From positions 558,001-622,000 of the forward strand of contig OW568875.1 of NCBI GenBank assembly GCA_938743325.2: a DNA stretch of 64,000 bases. Direction: 5' to 3'. This document shows, piece by piece, positions 30,340-40,273 of this stretch. The number at the start of each line of letters is the position of its first letter. Position 1 is the first letter of the stretch. Source of the stretch: Pycnococcus provasolii (lineage: Eukaryota > Chlorophyta > Pseudoscourfieldiophyceae > Pseudoscourfieldiales > Pycnococcaceae). Under the pieces are notes generated by a model that worked only from the letters and a program-made list of their open reading frames with translations, was not told the DNA's origin and made no database searches. Position numbers and translations under genes: made by a program.

Positions 30340-33300
30340 ACTTGTCGGCGGCACCGCCTCTCGTGGCCTGCATGCGCTTCGCCGATCGCGCGAGTGCCGC
30401 TGCGGAGGCTGATCGGCGTGCCATACCAAGGCGCACGAGGCGAACGAACCCAAGACAGTTGCCAATTTCCGTGATGAGACGACGGCAGCGATCCAGGTAG
30501 CTTGATCCGTCGCGTGAAACGCCAAGCTTTCGAATCTCGCGAACGAATTCGTCCGCGCGCGCGTAGGGATACGTCTGCTCGGCGGCGTCGGCATCCGACG
30601 ACGACGAAGACGATGGCCCACCTTTCTTGGGGCCGTCGCGCCCGGCGAGCGTTAACCTGCGCTCAAACGGCGAGCGATACCGCGACTGAAAGCCGCCGCC
30701 GCTGCTGCCACTTCGCCGATCGCGTGGCCCAAGCGTCGCCTTGTATCCCTGGCGCTGCAGTGCCTCCTCCGCATGCTTGAGCTCGCGTGCAAGTCTAGAC
30801 CTCACGTGGTCATCGTACAGGAAGGCTGAGAGAATGGAAATCTTCTTGCCTAGATACCGGTAGCAGCCGTTAATCGCGGTGGCGATAATGCCGGTGCCAT
30901 GCTGGCGGATGCTAAGGTTAACGTGACGTGGGCTCATGCAGTGAGCATGCTTGCGCTCAAACTTCCCGCTCGCGGGCAGCCGCTCGAGGAAGCATTGGCC
31001 CGACAGCGAATAGCCGTAGCGCGCGCAGAACACGTGCACGTTTCGCATAACCTCAAGCACGTCGAGACCCTGGTCGTGGTCCGTTGGCGGAAGGTCGGGC
31101 ACCGCGGCGTCGAGGCCCGCTCGCCGCGACGCAAGCAGTGCCATGCGGCCATACGCTCGCCAGTCAGTCAGCGCGACTGCCGCGTGCGCGTGGAAGCGCT
31201 CTGAGAGTTTATCGTGCGTGTAGCTGCGCAGGCTTACAACGTTGCCGCCGAGGCGCAAGCAGAGGCTTCCGTCGCCACGAGGCTGCGGAAGGCTGCGCGT
31301 TGTAAGCGCCACGGAAGCACTTCCGATGAGCCGTGGCGTGCCGAGCAGTGCCGAGGGCGAAGCCGGAACGTGTGCAGCACTCATTGACGCGCGACCTGCA
31401 TCGCTAGCGCGACGCCACCTATCCTTTGCACCGCCGCTTGAAGTTGACGACGTCATGGCGGCAACCGCATCTGCAACACTGTACACGTGTGATCCGGCGT
31501 TGTGGTGTGCACTTAGCCGCACGGCGTTCTCCGCTCGCGACACGAGCGGATCGGCAATGTCACGCATGATCATCGCCGAAGCCTCCTCATGCGCGCGATG
31601 ATAACCCACGCGCACTGCAAGCTCCCCGTCGCCATCACCCGCGTCATTGTCCGTGTGCAGGCCGAGCATAGTGTACGAGCTGGCGTCATGACCCCATCTT
31701 GCCGAGGCGGAGGCGGCAAGCGTGCCTCTCGGCCCAATTGCCTCACGCGCATCTTCGCACGCGATCTTCATCAGGCTACGCGTGCGAAACCAGGAGGCGG
31801 ATGTGGCAATCACCGATGCAGTTTCACCAAACGCAGCGGCGTCAACCGCAACGCGGAGCACCTCGCGGCACGACGCGCGTGCGTCCGTTGGCAGGCTCCC
31901 GGCGTTGGACAGGCAGTCGAGAGCAAGTGCCAATGCCGCAGTACGCACTGCGACGGGCGGACCCTGCGCGCAGTTGAGCGCGAAGTGCGCGGCGGCTGCC
32001 GCATCGACCGCGGCGTCGGCGTCGAAGCGCCCGCTTGCGCTCGATGCGCGCACTTTCGACTTGAGTGTCCGAGCAACAGGGGCTAGCCAACGTGCAAGCC
32101 TCTCAAACGCCAGGGCGTACACATTCGGTAGCGCCGCGGCGGCTGACGCTTGTCGCGCGGTAAGGTAGTCCGATGCGCTGCCAACAATCGCTGCAGAGTG
32201 CACGAGAAGGCGTGCACGCGCCTTTGGCATCGCTGCCCCGCTCAGCTCGTGCGCGCGCACGAGCACCGCACTTGCAGCCTGCGCCTTGGCAGCGCACTGG
32301 CACACGCCCAAAAGCGCGTTCAGCGCAGAGCCGAGGAGTGCCCGCGACGACGCTGACGCGTCGTCGCGCGCACCGGCGAGAGCTGCCGCGGAGCTGCCGC
32401 CTGCGGGTACCGTATCGGAGCCATGCCCACCCTGCCGACTCAGGTGCAAGCCTAGAGAGCTGAGAGCGTGACGCAGCCTTCGCTCCGCGGCTGGTGCCTC
32501 GAGCCACGCAACGAGGCGCTTTTTGTACCCAGCCTGATCGAGCACAGGGTGTGGTGGCAGCGCGGATCCGGCTTTGGGATGCGCGAGAGGCGCACCTGGC
32601 GGATGCCAGCCGGCAAAGCACACTGCCGTCTCCACGCAGACACCACGCGCTATGTGCGCAACGGGAATCCTTGCGACAAGCTCCCAAGCGAGGCGATTTA
32701 GCTTAGCGCCTGCATACGCCGAGCGCTTCGACGAAGTCAATCCGACGCATGCCACCCATGCGTGCTGGGCGGCGAGCGCCAGCGTCGCCACGACGAGGCG
32801 AGCATCAGCCGGGTGCTCGCCCGCGGTACCGACGCGCTCGAGCAATGCAGTCAGCTGCAGGGTGACGTACTCCCCGAGCCGCTCTGTCATCACATTCGCA
32901 CGGCTGTCGACGAGCCGCTTTGCGGTGTCTGCGAGAGATGCTCGACAGCGCGCCGCCGTGGCATCGAGTGCATGTGCCTTGCTCCGCACGAACGCGCGCG
33001 GCGCGTCGTCCTGAACTCCATCGTGCTCGAGAGCGCGTTCCAGGCTTGCAAGGCTTGAGGATGCCGATGGACATGCGCCACACGTCGCGTCAATCTCCGC
33101 GAGCGCGAGGATAGCCTCGCCGAGCGCCTCGAACGTAGCGTACAGCGGCGCCTTGGCGAGTGCGGCGTACGCACGCGCGCACTTTGGCCCGTACAGTGCG
33201 GCTAGCTGCTCGGCGAGATTTGTCGCGAGTGCCGCGGCTCCCGCGTGGCTAGCCTCGAGAGCCACCGCTGCCTCGAGCGCCCTTGCCCCTAGGAACGCGG

Positions 33301-33892
33301 ACTCTGCGTCCTCGACGTCGGACGACGACGCCTGCTTTGATCTTGCGGAAGCGGCTCGCGTCTCCGTCGCCGCCTCGATACTCGTGAGCGTGGCAAGCGG
33401 CCCTCTCCACAGTGCGCTTCTCAGCGCCTTTGCGGAAGTTGCCAGGTGCACGAGCGCTCGTGCAAGCTTGTCGAATGGCGCGTTTCCTGAGTTTGCAAGC
33501 TTTGCGAGTCCAACGGGCAAGTTATTTTCGTCAGGCGCGTTCGGTTCCGCGACGTCGAGCGGCGTGGCTTGCAGGACCTGGAACGCCGCTTCTTGCGGTT
33601 GCGCGTGAAATCTGATTGCGGGTTTGAAATTCGTGTTGAAGATTCCAAGGCGAGGCACGAGTGCGGAGGCGCACGGTTCACGGCTCGATGCAGGAGAAGA
33701 AGAAGAGGGAGAAGACTCTTCTAAGGCTGAAGTTGAAGGTGCTGCTGCTCCCGGTGGTGAGAAGAACGCGCGCGAGAGTTTGCGAGAAATGCGCGTTTGC
33801 GAGTCGACGAACTGCAGGAATTCTTCTTGCGTCTCCATGCACGCCATGGCAGCGTCACCCGCATCCATGGCGGCATCCGACGACTCCGCCAT
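29633..33892 (-). CDS. WASHC4: WASH complex subunit 4 (SWIP/KIAA1033-like)
   Basis: A 1,419-residue single-exon protein. The central-to-C-terminal region carries the family's most conserved block: DVLEVMRNVHVFCARYGYSL (about 925-945), then CFLERLPASG, SIRQHGTGIIATAINGCYRY and ILSAFLYDDHVRSRL. Near the end is FALGVAYILQVLGQWPAFEAL-type sequence. These match WASHC4, a large helical scaffold of the WASH complex that activates Arp2/3 on endosomes. The N-terminal half is Ala-rich and less conserved. The alga's protein is longer than the roughly 1,170-residue animal form, mostly through Ala/Ser-rich inserts. The ATG at 33892 starts directly downstream of a compact bidirectional promoter shared with the HIT gene. 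A second ATG at 33865 is also plausible. Confidence 0.85.
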
Positions 33893-33976
33893 GGCTCCGC
33901 CCTCTTAAAGAGTAACTGACGTGTTTCAGCCTTGGTTGAAACACAAGACCAAAAAAACAAGAGCAGAGCCCCGACA

Positions 33977-33996
33977 GGGTTAGGGTTAGGGTTAGG
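33977..33996 (+). promoter_or_regulatory. Telomere-like array (TTAGGG)3 in bidirectional promoter
   Basis: Lies 85 bp from the WASHC4 ATG and about 145 bp from the HIT ATG, with TTAGGG on the HIT sense strand. The whole divergent promoter is under 250 bp. Confidence 0.5.
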
Positions 33997-34060
33997 AGGG
34001 GAAGTCCAGGAACCGCATTCGCCGAATTCGCAATCGCATGTCCGGACGTCGGTTAGTTCA

Positions 34061-34089
34061 TCCGTATCCGTATCCGTATCCGTATCCGT
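34061..34089 (+). repeat. Hexanucleotide array (TCCGTA)5 in the HIT gene leader
   Basis: Five tandem units, 51-79 bp upstream of the HIT ATG. Translated, it would give a Tyr-Pro repeat, but the ATG at 34140 makes more sense as the start. Confidence 0.8.
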
Positions 34090-34139
34090 CAGACGCCATA
34101 GATCCCGGGAGGCTTGCACAACGACAGCTGAATAACGTT

Positions 34140-34670
34140 ATGACTTCATCTTCTTCTGCACCTCATGCATCTAGGTACCTTGCTTACGACCCGTCAAATG
34201 TCTTCGCGTGTATCATACGTGGAGATCTGCCCTGCTACAAAGTGCTCGAAACCGCGCACTGTCTCGCGTTCCTCGACATCAACCCCGTCGCGCACGGACA
34301 CACGCTTCTCATTCCGAAATTTCATACCGCTAGCGAAAGTGCGGCTGTCATCATGGACATCACGGACGAGCAGTGCATGCTCTGGATGAAAGAACTGCCT
34401 AGAGTCGCACGAGCTGTTCAAAAAGTCACAAAGGCTGAAGGAATTACGATTCTCCAAAACAATCTTGCCGCGGGGGGTCAGGAGGTGTTCCACCCGCACG
34501 TTCACATCATACCGCGATTTGCTAACGACAAACTCATTCGCATACAACGGAACCACAAGAATGCTGACGCAGCAGCTGCTGGTACAAAGCAACTCGCGCC
34601 AGAAGACGGCGTGAACACCGCCGCCTTGATTGCTGACGCGCTCAAGGCGTCTGATGAATCACACTTGTAA
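34140..34670 (+). CDS. HIT-family nucleotide hydrolase
   Basis: 176 residues from MTSSSSAPHA. The HIT fold is clear: FACIIRGDLPCYKVLET, AFLDINPVAHGHTLLIPKFH, then QNNLAAGGQEVFHPHVHIIP with the catalytic triad motif HPHVHII at about 117-123. The family hydrolyses or transfers nucleotidyl groups (AMP-lysine, ApnA, adenosine phosphoramidate). The sequence is of the HINT/ASW type rather than Fhit or GalT. The C-terminal 45 residues are an Ala-rich extension. An in-frame ORF upstream to 34038 is produced by the TCCGTA repeat and is not used. The gene converges on the SET-like gene with 13 bp between stops. Confidence 0.88.
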   Translation: MTSSSSAPHASRYLAYDPSNVFACIIRGDLPCYKVLETAHCLAFLDINPVAHGHTLLIPKFHTASESAAVIMDITDEQCMLWMKELPRVARAVQKVTKAEGITILQNNLAAGGQEVFHPHVHIIPRFANDKLIRIQRNHKNADAAAAGTKQLAPEDGVNTAALIADALKASDESHL

Positions 34671-34683
34671 TAGTATGTATGTT

Positions 34684-36540
34684 TTACAGCTCGTCGCGAT
34701 CCGACGATGGCACCGTCTCCACGGTTGTTGCAGAGTGCTGTTCGTTGTCTGATGACGTGGTGGCGGCAGGATTGCCGTCCTGCGCATCTTGCTTTTGTAT
34801 CATGTTCGACGACCACGCACCAGTTACCGCGTCCGCCGTCAAGTCGCCAATCACGCGTACCTTGTCAACCGCCGCGGCCAACAATGTGCGCACCTCCTCG
34901 CAACGGCGTTCGTAGCGTATCACGAGCAGGGCGCGCCGCATCGTGCGCTCCGCCCTTCGGTTGATGGATTGGCCAACCTGCAATTGTGACGCCCACCACG
35001 CATTAAGCGCATCCTTTCTCTGCTCCTCCAGCGTCGTAAGCTCGGTGGCATTCTTACCTCCACCACCCGTGAGCAGCGCTGCAAAGAGAATGTCGCGCGC
35101 CTTGCCCCCATGCTCCAAGCAAGCCGCGCTGCGGGTTGAGGAGCATGGCGCGTGCACGCCCGGCACGCTCAGGCCATCGTCCGTTGGGGGAGGCGCCGCA
35201 TGCGAAGCTGACGCTAGTGCGGATGCGAAGCTCGTAACCTCTCGAAGCGTTCGCCGTGCCACATGCGCCCTGCCAGGAAGACACCAGGTTCGCTCCGTGG
35301 GCATGCCACGAGCGCGCAAAGCCGATTTTTCGCGATCGCTACTAGCCGACATGCGCACCGGAGCGCAGTCGCCGTCCCGCTCAGAGGGTAAGTATCCGCC
35401 GTGGAATAGAGCATCCTCGGTCGTTGCCGCCGCCGCAGTGCGGCCGTCAATCTCCTCACGCGCGGAGTACGTGCGCCTTGCATATGACACCGCCATCTGC
35501 GCCATGGCATCCATTTCCACGAAACTCTCCTCCTCAGGATCGCCATCGCCGCCAGCGGAAGGAGCACCACCACCGCCACCTCGACTCGAATCCTCAGCCA
35601 GCGCGTCGTTGACAAAGTCGCCGAGAATGGGCACGAAGCACGAACCCACCTTTGGAACGTACACTGTGCGGCTACGCCACGTTGCGTACGCCCACAGCCA
35701 CGCACTCACCGAGCCGTGCACACCTTCGTGCGGCAGCGCGCCGTGATGCAGGAGCAGCTTGCGCAGACGCAGCGCCGTCACCTGGTGCCGCAAGCTCTCC
35801 TGGCGCAAGCGCTGGCCGACACCGGCGCTCGTGAGTGCGTCGAATGGCGACGTGTCCCAGAGCAGTGGCACGTCCATGCCTGGCACGAGCAGGTCGGTGG
35901 TGTTTGCAGACGTATCTTCGTCCGAGATAGCTGTCAACGCGATGTACTCGCCGAGCTCCGTCCACCCAGGTACCGTTTCGGTGGTGTGCTCCCACCACTC
36001 ACCGTACCGCAGCGCGAGCATTTGAAGCGAACCGAACGCAACCTCGTAAGGCGTCCAGTTGACGGCAGCGGCACTGTGTTTACCTCCGTTTCGTTCGGAG
36101 TGGCTTTTGGCGATGGCTCCTCGCAAGTTTCTCAGAATGGCCGCCATGGTCGAGTTGGGCGCACGTGCCTCCGCGCTGTGCCTTTCGCTCGCGCACACGG
36201 TGAGCGACCAGGGCACGCGCGCGTACGCCTCACCTTTCCTCGGCGGCCTCTTCGACGCTGCGAACACTCCAAAGGATCGCCGTCCATCGAGTGGAATGTG
36301 TGGATATTTGTTTGTGTTATTCGGCGCCGTGCCAACGATGACTTGTAAGTTCTTGCTGATGTGTGCGTTGGAGGCGATCCACTTTTGGAGGCGCAAGTAC
36401 GGCGACAAAGCGCCGGCATTGCCACCGGAATGAACCGAATTCACTGGCCGGCCAGGATGCACGACGTCGTTGTCAGCCTGCGCGAGACTAGCCAGCGTGA
36501 CTATGCAGATTGCGAGTACTATGGCGCCGACGACGGACAT
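34684..36540 (-). CDS. SET-domain-like protein (SETD3/RuBisCO-LSMT type) with ER signal peptide, possibly inactive
   Basis: 618 residues from the ATG at 36540 (MSVVGAIVLAICIVTLASLA), a clear signal peptide or anchor. After it come the N-terminal SET landmarks of the LSMT/SETD3 group: LQKWIASNA, RRSFGVFAASKRPPRKGEAY and ARVPWSL. Next are an iSET-like helical insert (QESLRHQVTALRLRKLL; VSAWLWAYATWRSRTV) and PKVGSCFVPILGDFVNDAL. In active members the last motif reads P-x-x-D-x-x-N-H; here the His is replaced by Asp. The later YxxG/NxxL region is also weak (YSAREEIDGRTAAAATTEDA). The C-terminal region resembles the LSMT substrate-binding helical domain. Family members methylate lysine or histidine; secretory targeting plus the altered motif argue for another role. 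Confidence 0.6.
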   Translation of the reverse strand: MSVVGAIVLAICIVTLASLAQADNDVVHPGRPVNSVHSGGNAGALSPYLRLQKWIASNAHISKNLQVIVGTAPNNTNKYPHIPLDGRRSFGVFAASKRPPRKGEAYARVPWSLTVCASERHSAEARAPNSTMAAILRNLRGAIAKSHSERNGGKHSAAAVNWTPYEVAFGSLQMLALRYGEWWEHTTETVPGWTELGEYIALTAISDEDTSANTTDLLVPGMDVPLLWDTSPFDALTSAGVGQRLRQESLRHQVTALRLRKLLLHHGALPHEGVHGSVSAWLWAYATWRSRTVYVPKVGSCFVPILGDFVNDALAEDSSRGGGGGAPSAGGDGDPEEESFVEMDAMAQMAVSYARRTYSAREEIDGRTAAAATTEDALFHGGYLPSERDGDCAPVRMSASSDREKSALRARGMPTERTWCLPGRAHVARRTLREVTSFASALASASHAAPPPTDDGLSVPGVHAPCSSTRSAACLEHGGKARDILFAALLTGGGGKNATELTTLEEQRKDALNAWWASQLQVGQSINRRAERTMRRALLVIRYERRCEEVRTLLAAAVDKVRVIGDLTADAVTGAWSSNMIQKQDAQDGNPAATTSSDNEQHSATTVETVPSSDRDEL

Positions 36541-37032
36541 GATCCTCCACCGAGTCACCGGGATGGAGGACGATCGCGGATGATCGGCGGCGAGGTTCCC
36601 CCCCCCCTGGCGGATGGATTCGGAAAGTAAAGTTTACCATGCTTCCCAACTGGCAAACACAACCATGCATGGATGGCTTTGGGTGCATGGGTGCGGCCGC
36701 TGTGGCGTGCAAATGTTTCCTAAAATAAATTACAACTCCATAGACTATCTATACACACGGCACAGTGAGGGACTCGTTAGTGAGCGCGACGGACCTTTCC
36801 AGGGTAACCTTAAAAAGGGGGAGAGAAGATCTGTGACGCCACTTGACCGACGTGGAGCGATGACAAGGCAAGGCACGAGTCTAGGTATGCGGCGGCGGCG
36901 GCGGCGGCGGCGGCGGTAAAGAGTCCACGTTACCGTAATTTGCAGTGTAACAAAGGACGGACGGACAATGAATATTCGGTGGTGGTGGGGCGGTACACAT
37001 ACAGCGTAGTCTATGTTACAAATGCAATACAA
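36541..37032. other. Intergenic region with a CGG microsatellite
   Basis: No gene supported. It holds the SET-like gene promoter and the lectin gene 3' flank, and a (GGC)n run at 36890-36916. Confidence 0.6.
36890..36916 (+). repeat. (GGC)9 trinucleotide microsatellite
   Basis: Uninterrupted run of nine GGC triplets in a non-coding spacer. Confidence 0.9.
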
Positions 37033-38223
37033 CTACACGGCGCCGTGATTGGGCTCGCCCGCGACGCTGCGCGTGTCGTCAGGCCCGCCGTGCGTCTCGT
37101 CGTTGTCGATCGACGACAACTCGTACGTGAAGTCGGTGTTGAACTTCGAGTTCTGCGCGCGCACAAAGTCCGGGTCGAGCTCCATCGGCGTGCCCGACCG
37201 CGCCTCCACGTCGAGGTCGCTTCTGAGGAACGTGCCTGCTCGACTCGTCGTCTCGAACGAACGGCTTCGACCCTCCGAGAAGCGAAACCTCTGAATGTCG
37301 TGGTTCGCGAACGCCGCACCCGTCGCCGCGCAAAATCCAATCCAAGCGCGACCGTGGTCGAGGTGCAGGTGCTCTCCCAGGTTCACAGGCACCGTCAGCA
37401 CAGCATCCGCCATGTCGTCGACGTACAGCGCGAGCGTGCCGAGCGGGTGCCTGTCCCTTCCCGGCAGCCCGGAACCTGACGTTTCCACAAAGAGCTCGGC
37501 ACGGTCTTTCGCGACTGGCGTCGAGACTTCAGCGGTGGGCATGCCAGCCATGAGCGCGACGAGGTGCGGCGACGCACGAAAACTCTTGTGCGCGACGGCG
37601 TCGGCGCGAAATTCTGCGTCGTACGTCACACGCACGTCGTGCCATGTGCCGTCGTTGAACGAGGGCACATCCGTGGTCGTTCCGATAGCTGACCCGTGGT
37701 GCGTGGTCATGATACCGCGCCCACCCGTGAGCACCGCGGCGTGACGTCCGTACCCGTCCTCGAGCTCAGCATCGTACCACGTGTCGAGCTCCACCGCAAC
37801 TCCGTTTGCGATTCCGCCAATGCCGAGCTCGCCGCCCCCTCCTCCTAGCGCGTGTTCGTCGGCGTTCTGCACTACGAAGGCAAGCCCGTCCCCCGCTCCG
37901 CGCACGCAGTGTTCCGACTGGTGGCTTACGTGTCTGCACGGCCCGGGCTCGCTCTGGTCCGGTTCGTTTGCGATGCGTACGGAAAAGTCGCCGACGAATC
38001 CGCCCGCGACCTGCTGCTTAACTGCGTACCACGCGCATCCCGCGACACCTCTTCGACTCGGCGTGAGTCTAAGAATATCCGTCGTTCGGTTCGCGGATCC
38101 CGTCATGCGCAGTCCGAGCGTGGACTGAAAGTTGGGGAAGTCGACGTCGGCACGAGCAAACACAAGAAAAAGTGAGCACGCGAGGAGGAGAAGCGGCCAT
38201 GAAGAAGACGAAGGAGGAGGCAT
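37033..38223 (-). CDS. Secreted L-type (legume/bacterial-like) lectin-domain protein
   Basis: 396 residues from the ATG at 38223. The signal peptide is strong (SSSWPLLLLACSLFLVFARA). A concanavalin-like L-type lectin fold follows. DGLAFVVQN (about 110) is the hallmark Asp-containing strand. It is followed by GGGGELGIGGIANGVAVELD and DTWYD with the metal- and sugar-site Asp. DGTWHDVRVTYD and LALYVDD are consistent with the jelly-roll strands, and AWIGFCAATGAAFANHDIQ is the C-terminal G-W-x-G-F-type strand. Such domains bind mannose-rich or galactose glycans in the secretory pathway or outside the cell. The C-terminal 80 residues are charged with no visible membrane segment, so the protein is probably soluble. 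Cysteines are few (CAWYAV; PCRHVSHQSEHC; GFC). Confidence 0.8.
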   Translation of the reverse strand: MPPPSSSSWPLLLLACSLFLVFARADVDFPNFQSTLGLRMTGSANRTTDILRLTPSRRGVAGCAWYAVKQQVAGGFVGDFSVRIANEPDQSEPGPCRHVSHQSEHCVRGAGDGLAFVVQNADEHALGGGGGELGIGGIANGVAVELDTWYDAELEDGYGRHAAVLTGGRGIMTTHHGSAIGTTTDVPSFNDGTWHDVRVTYDAEFRADAVAHKSFRASPHLVALMAGMPTAEVSTPVAKDRAELFVETSGSGLPGRDRHPLGTLALYVDDMADAVLTVPVNLGEHLHLDHGRAWIGFCAATGAAFANHDIQRFRFSEGRSRSFETTSRAGTFLRSDLDVEARSGTPMELDPDFVRAQNSKFNTDFTYELSSIDNDETHGGPDDTRSVAGEPNHGAV

Positions 38224-38248
38224 TTGGCAAGGGTAAACAAAAAACACG

Positions 38249-38270
38249 AGAACGCGAACGCGAACGCGAA
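38249..38270 (-). repeat. Hexanucleotide array (GAACGC)n in the lectin gene leader
   Basis: About 3.6 units, 26-47 bp upstream of the lectin ATG (GTTCGC on the sense strand). An AT-rich stretch (38281-38312) lies just beyond, at a distance compatible with a core promoter. Confidence 0.7.
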
Positions 38271-38475
38271 TGCCAGCCTTAAAAAATTTTATATATAAAA
38301 TATATAAAAAATGTGCGCGTAAAGTTTTCCAAACAAACGCCCCTCCCCCTCCGGCCCCTCGCCCCTCGGAGAAGAGGGATGATGGATCCACCATGCATGC
38401 GCCCATGCCGTCTTGCACGCCTTAGGATGTGGTCCTGCGAGGTGGTACTTATTTGCCATTTTGTTTTTACAATTA

Positions 38476-39735
38476 TTATCGCCGTGTTGCTTTCTCCGAA
38501 GCCTCCATCCACGTGATCATGCGCTTCATCGCCTGCAGAAACTTGCGCGACGCCTCGTCGTTCATGATGTGCGCGCTACTCTGACTGCCGATGCGTTCGC
38601 GCGACTTGCGCTCGTGAATTCCCACGGAGGTTACGCCGATGGGCCACGCCGCATTTCCAATCGCCACTTTCACGTACATGTCAGATGCCGCCATGTAGTT
38701 GCCCGCTTTCATGTGGCTCATCATTTGCGAGAAGCCGCGCACGAGGTCGTCGTCGAGCGTTCGAGTCTCAAGCTTTTCAAACAGCGGCGCGAACGCAATT
38801 TTGGACTGCTTCAGCTGCATGGTCGCCTGTTTGCCGTCCATGGTCGCCTTGTCCTGCTCTGACCTCGCCTCAAGGTCCGCCTCCCATTCCGCGAGCTTGC
38901 GTCGCAGCCAGCTGAGCAACTTTTCCTCCGGCGCCTTCGTCTCCTCCTCGGCAATCGCAGCGGCAGCCTTCGCCGCCTGTGCGAAAGCCGCCGCGAGTCG
39001 ATCTTCCTCTGTCTTGGGTTCACCCTCCTCAGAAGTTGCGGCGCCGGCGCCGGCACCGGCGTTGCTTCTCCCGTGTTGTTGCTGCTGCAATTTTTCTCTT
39101 GCCGCCTTTGCGTCACCATCCGCCTTGGCAATGCGTTCCATTTCCTCTCTCCTCCTCGCCTCCTCCTCCTCACGTTCGATGAGCTGCTGGACGTTGATTT
39201 GCTGTCCGCCGAGCGCCTCGTCGTCGTACTTGATATTTTCTTGTGCGACCTCGAGTCGTTTGATTCGGTCGTCGAGGTTTTCTCCAAAGAGCGTCGCTGG
39301 TTGTCCAAGACGGCGTAGACGCCTGATGACCTCGCCTAGCGACATCGTGCCTTGGTTATCGGCATGATCCTTGCCATCTTCCCGCGCAGAGGCGGAAGCG
39401 TGTTCGCCTGCATCGATCCTGCCTTTGGTGCGTGCAGCGCCAGCCGCCCCAGAGCCGCCCCTGCCCTCGTCGCCTGAAATCAAGGACGCTGCATTGTTAG
39501 CATTAGCAGCATCGGCATCAGAACCCAGCAGAGTGCCCGCAGAGTCTCGAAGAGCAAGTTGCTGTTGTTCTTCTTCCAGCTTCAAAAGGGCCGCTCGGGA
39601 CATGTACTTCTTGGGTTTTTTATTCACCACAGAACCACCCAAGGACGCCTCATCGACAGCGTCGTTGTTCGAAGTGGCATATGCGTGTTCCTTCTGCTTC
39701 CTCTTTTGACTCAAGAGCGCCTGCAAAGACGACAT
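38476..39735 (-). CDS. PRP18: Pre-mRNA-splicing factor 18
   Basis: 419 residues from MSSLQALLSQKRKQKE, a typical Prp18 start. The PSF/SFM motif appears at about 128-158 (EVIRRLRRLGQPATLFGE). The Prp18 domain (about 295-415) includes WEADLEARSEQDKATMDGK, YMAASDMYVKVAIGNAAWPI, VTSVGIHERKSRERI and AHIMNDEASRKFLQAMKRM. Prp18 acts with Slu7 in the second catalytic step of splicing and stabilises 3' splice-site binding. The central linker is Ala/Glu/Gln-rich and low-complexity. Residues upstream of this Met in the same frame are Arg/Pro-rich and not conserved. Length agrees with plant orthologues. Confidence 0.93.
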   Translation of the reverse strand: MSSLQALLSQKRKQKEHAYATSNNDAVDEASLGGSVVNKKPKKYMSRAALLKLEEEQQQLALRDSAGTLLGSDADAANANNAASLISGDEGRGGSGAAGAARTKGRIDAGEHASASAREDGKDHADNQGTMSLGEVIRRLRRLGQPATLFGENLDDRIKRLEVAQENIKYDDEALGGQQINVQQLIEREEEEARRREEMERIAKADGDAKAAREKLQQQQHGRSNAGAGAGAATSEEGEPKTEEDRLAAAFAQAAKAAAAIAEEETKAPEEKLLSWLRRKLAEWEADLEARSEQDKATMDGKQATMQLKQSKIAFAPLFEKLETRTLDDDLVRGFSQMMSHMKAGNYMAASDMYVKVAIGNAAWPIGVTSVGIHERKSRERIGSQSSAHIMNDEASRKFLQAMKRMITWMEASEKATRR

Positions 39736-40032
39736 GAATAGCCGTACTGTCGACGACAAGACGACAAGACGACGACGGCGACGACGAGGCGACGGCGGCG
39801 GCGGAGAGATGGCGAGGCGGCGACACACCAAAAAATAACACGAATCCAAACCCCGAATAATGCGAGACTGTTTTTCCGACAACCCCGAATGCGAGGCGTT
39901 ACCTTCCCCCTTGCCTTGCTTGGCCCGGCTTAGTTAAGGACGGACGTTGCCCAACCAACCAACCTCGGCCGCAAACTCTCGCTCGCTTGTTGCCCTCTCT
40001 CTTTTTTTTTTCGCGTGTTGAGTGAAGTGAGG

Positions 40033-40272
40033 ATGTCTCATCCAACGCATGTCGCGTGCGGGGCGGCGCACACCTTGATCCTGTCTCCTTCGCCTTCTCC
40101 AGGTTTGTCTCCACCTCATGAAGGTTCTGTTGTGTTAGCGTGTGGGTGGGCACCTCATGAAGGTTCTGTTGTGTTAGCGTGTGGGTGGAACGGCAATGAA
40201 CAAATGACATTGTGCATTAAGCTTTACAACTTACAACTTACAAGTGTGTGGTACATTTCGCCCCGTTTCTGA
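40033..40272 (+). pseudogene. RCC1-repeat-like gene fragment with a 39-bp tandem duplication
   Basis: A short ORF reads MSHPTHVACGAAHTLIL, then a Ser/Pro spacer, then VLACGWNGNEQ. This is the order of an RCC1 blade (V-x-C-G-x-x-H-T-L-x-L ... G-x-V-x-x-C-G-x-N-x-x-x-Q). The segment PHEGSVVLACGW is present twice because of a 39-bp direct tandem duplication (units at 40112 and 40151). Only about one blade is present and the sequence ends before the FBT-like gene. A decayed copy of an RCC1-family gene is likely; a first exon of an unrecognised gene is the alternative. Confidence 0.45.
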
Positions 40273-40273
40273 T

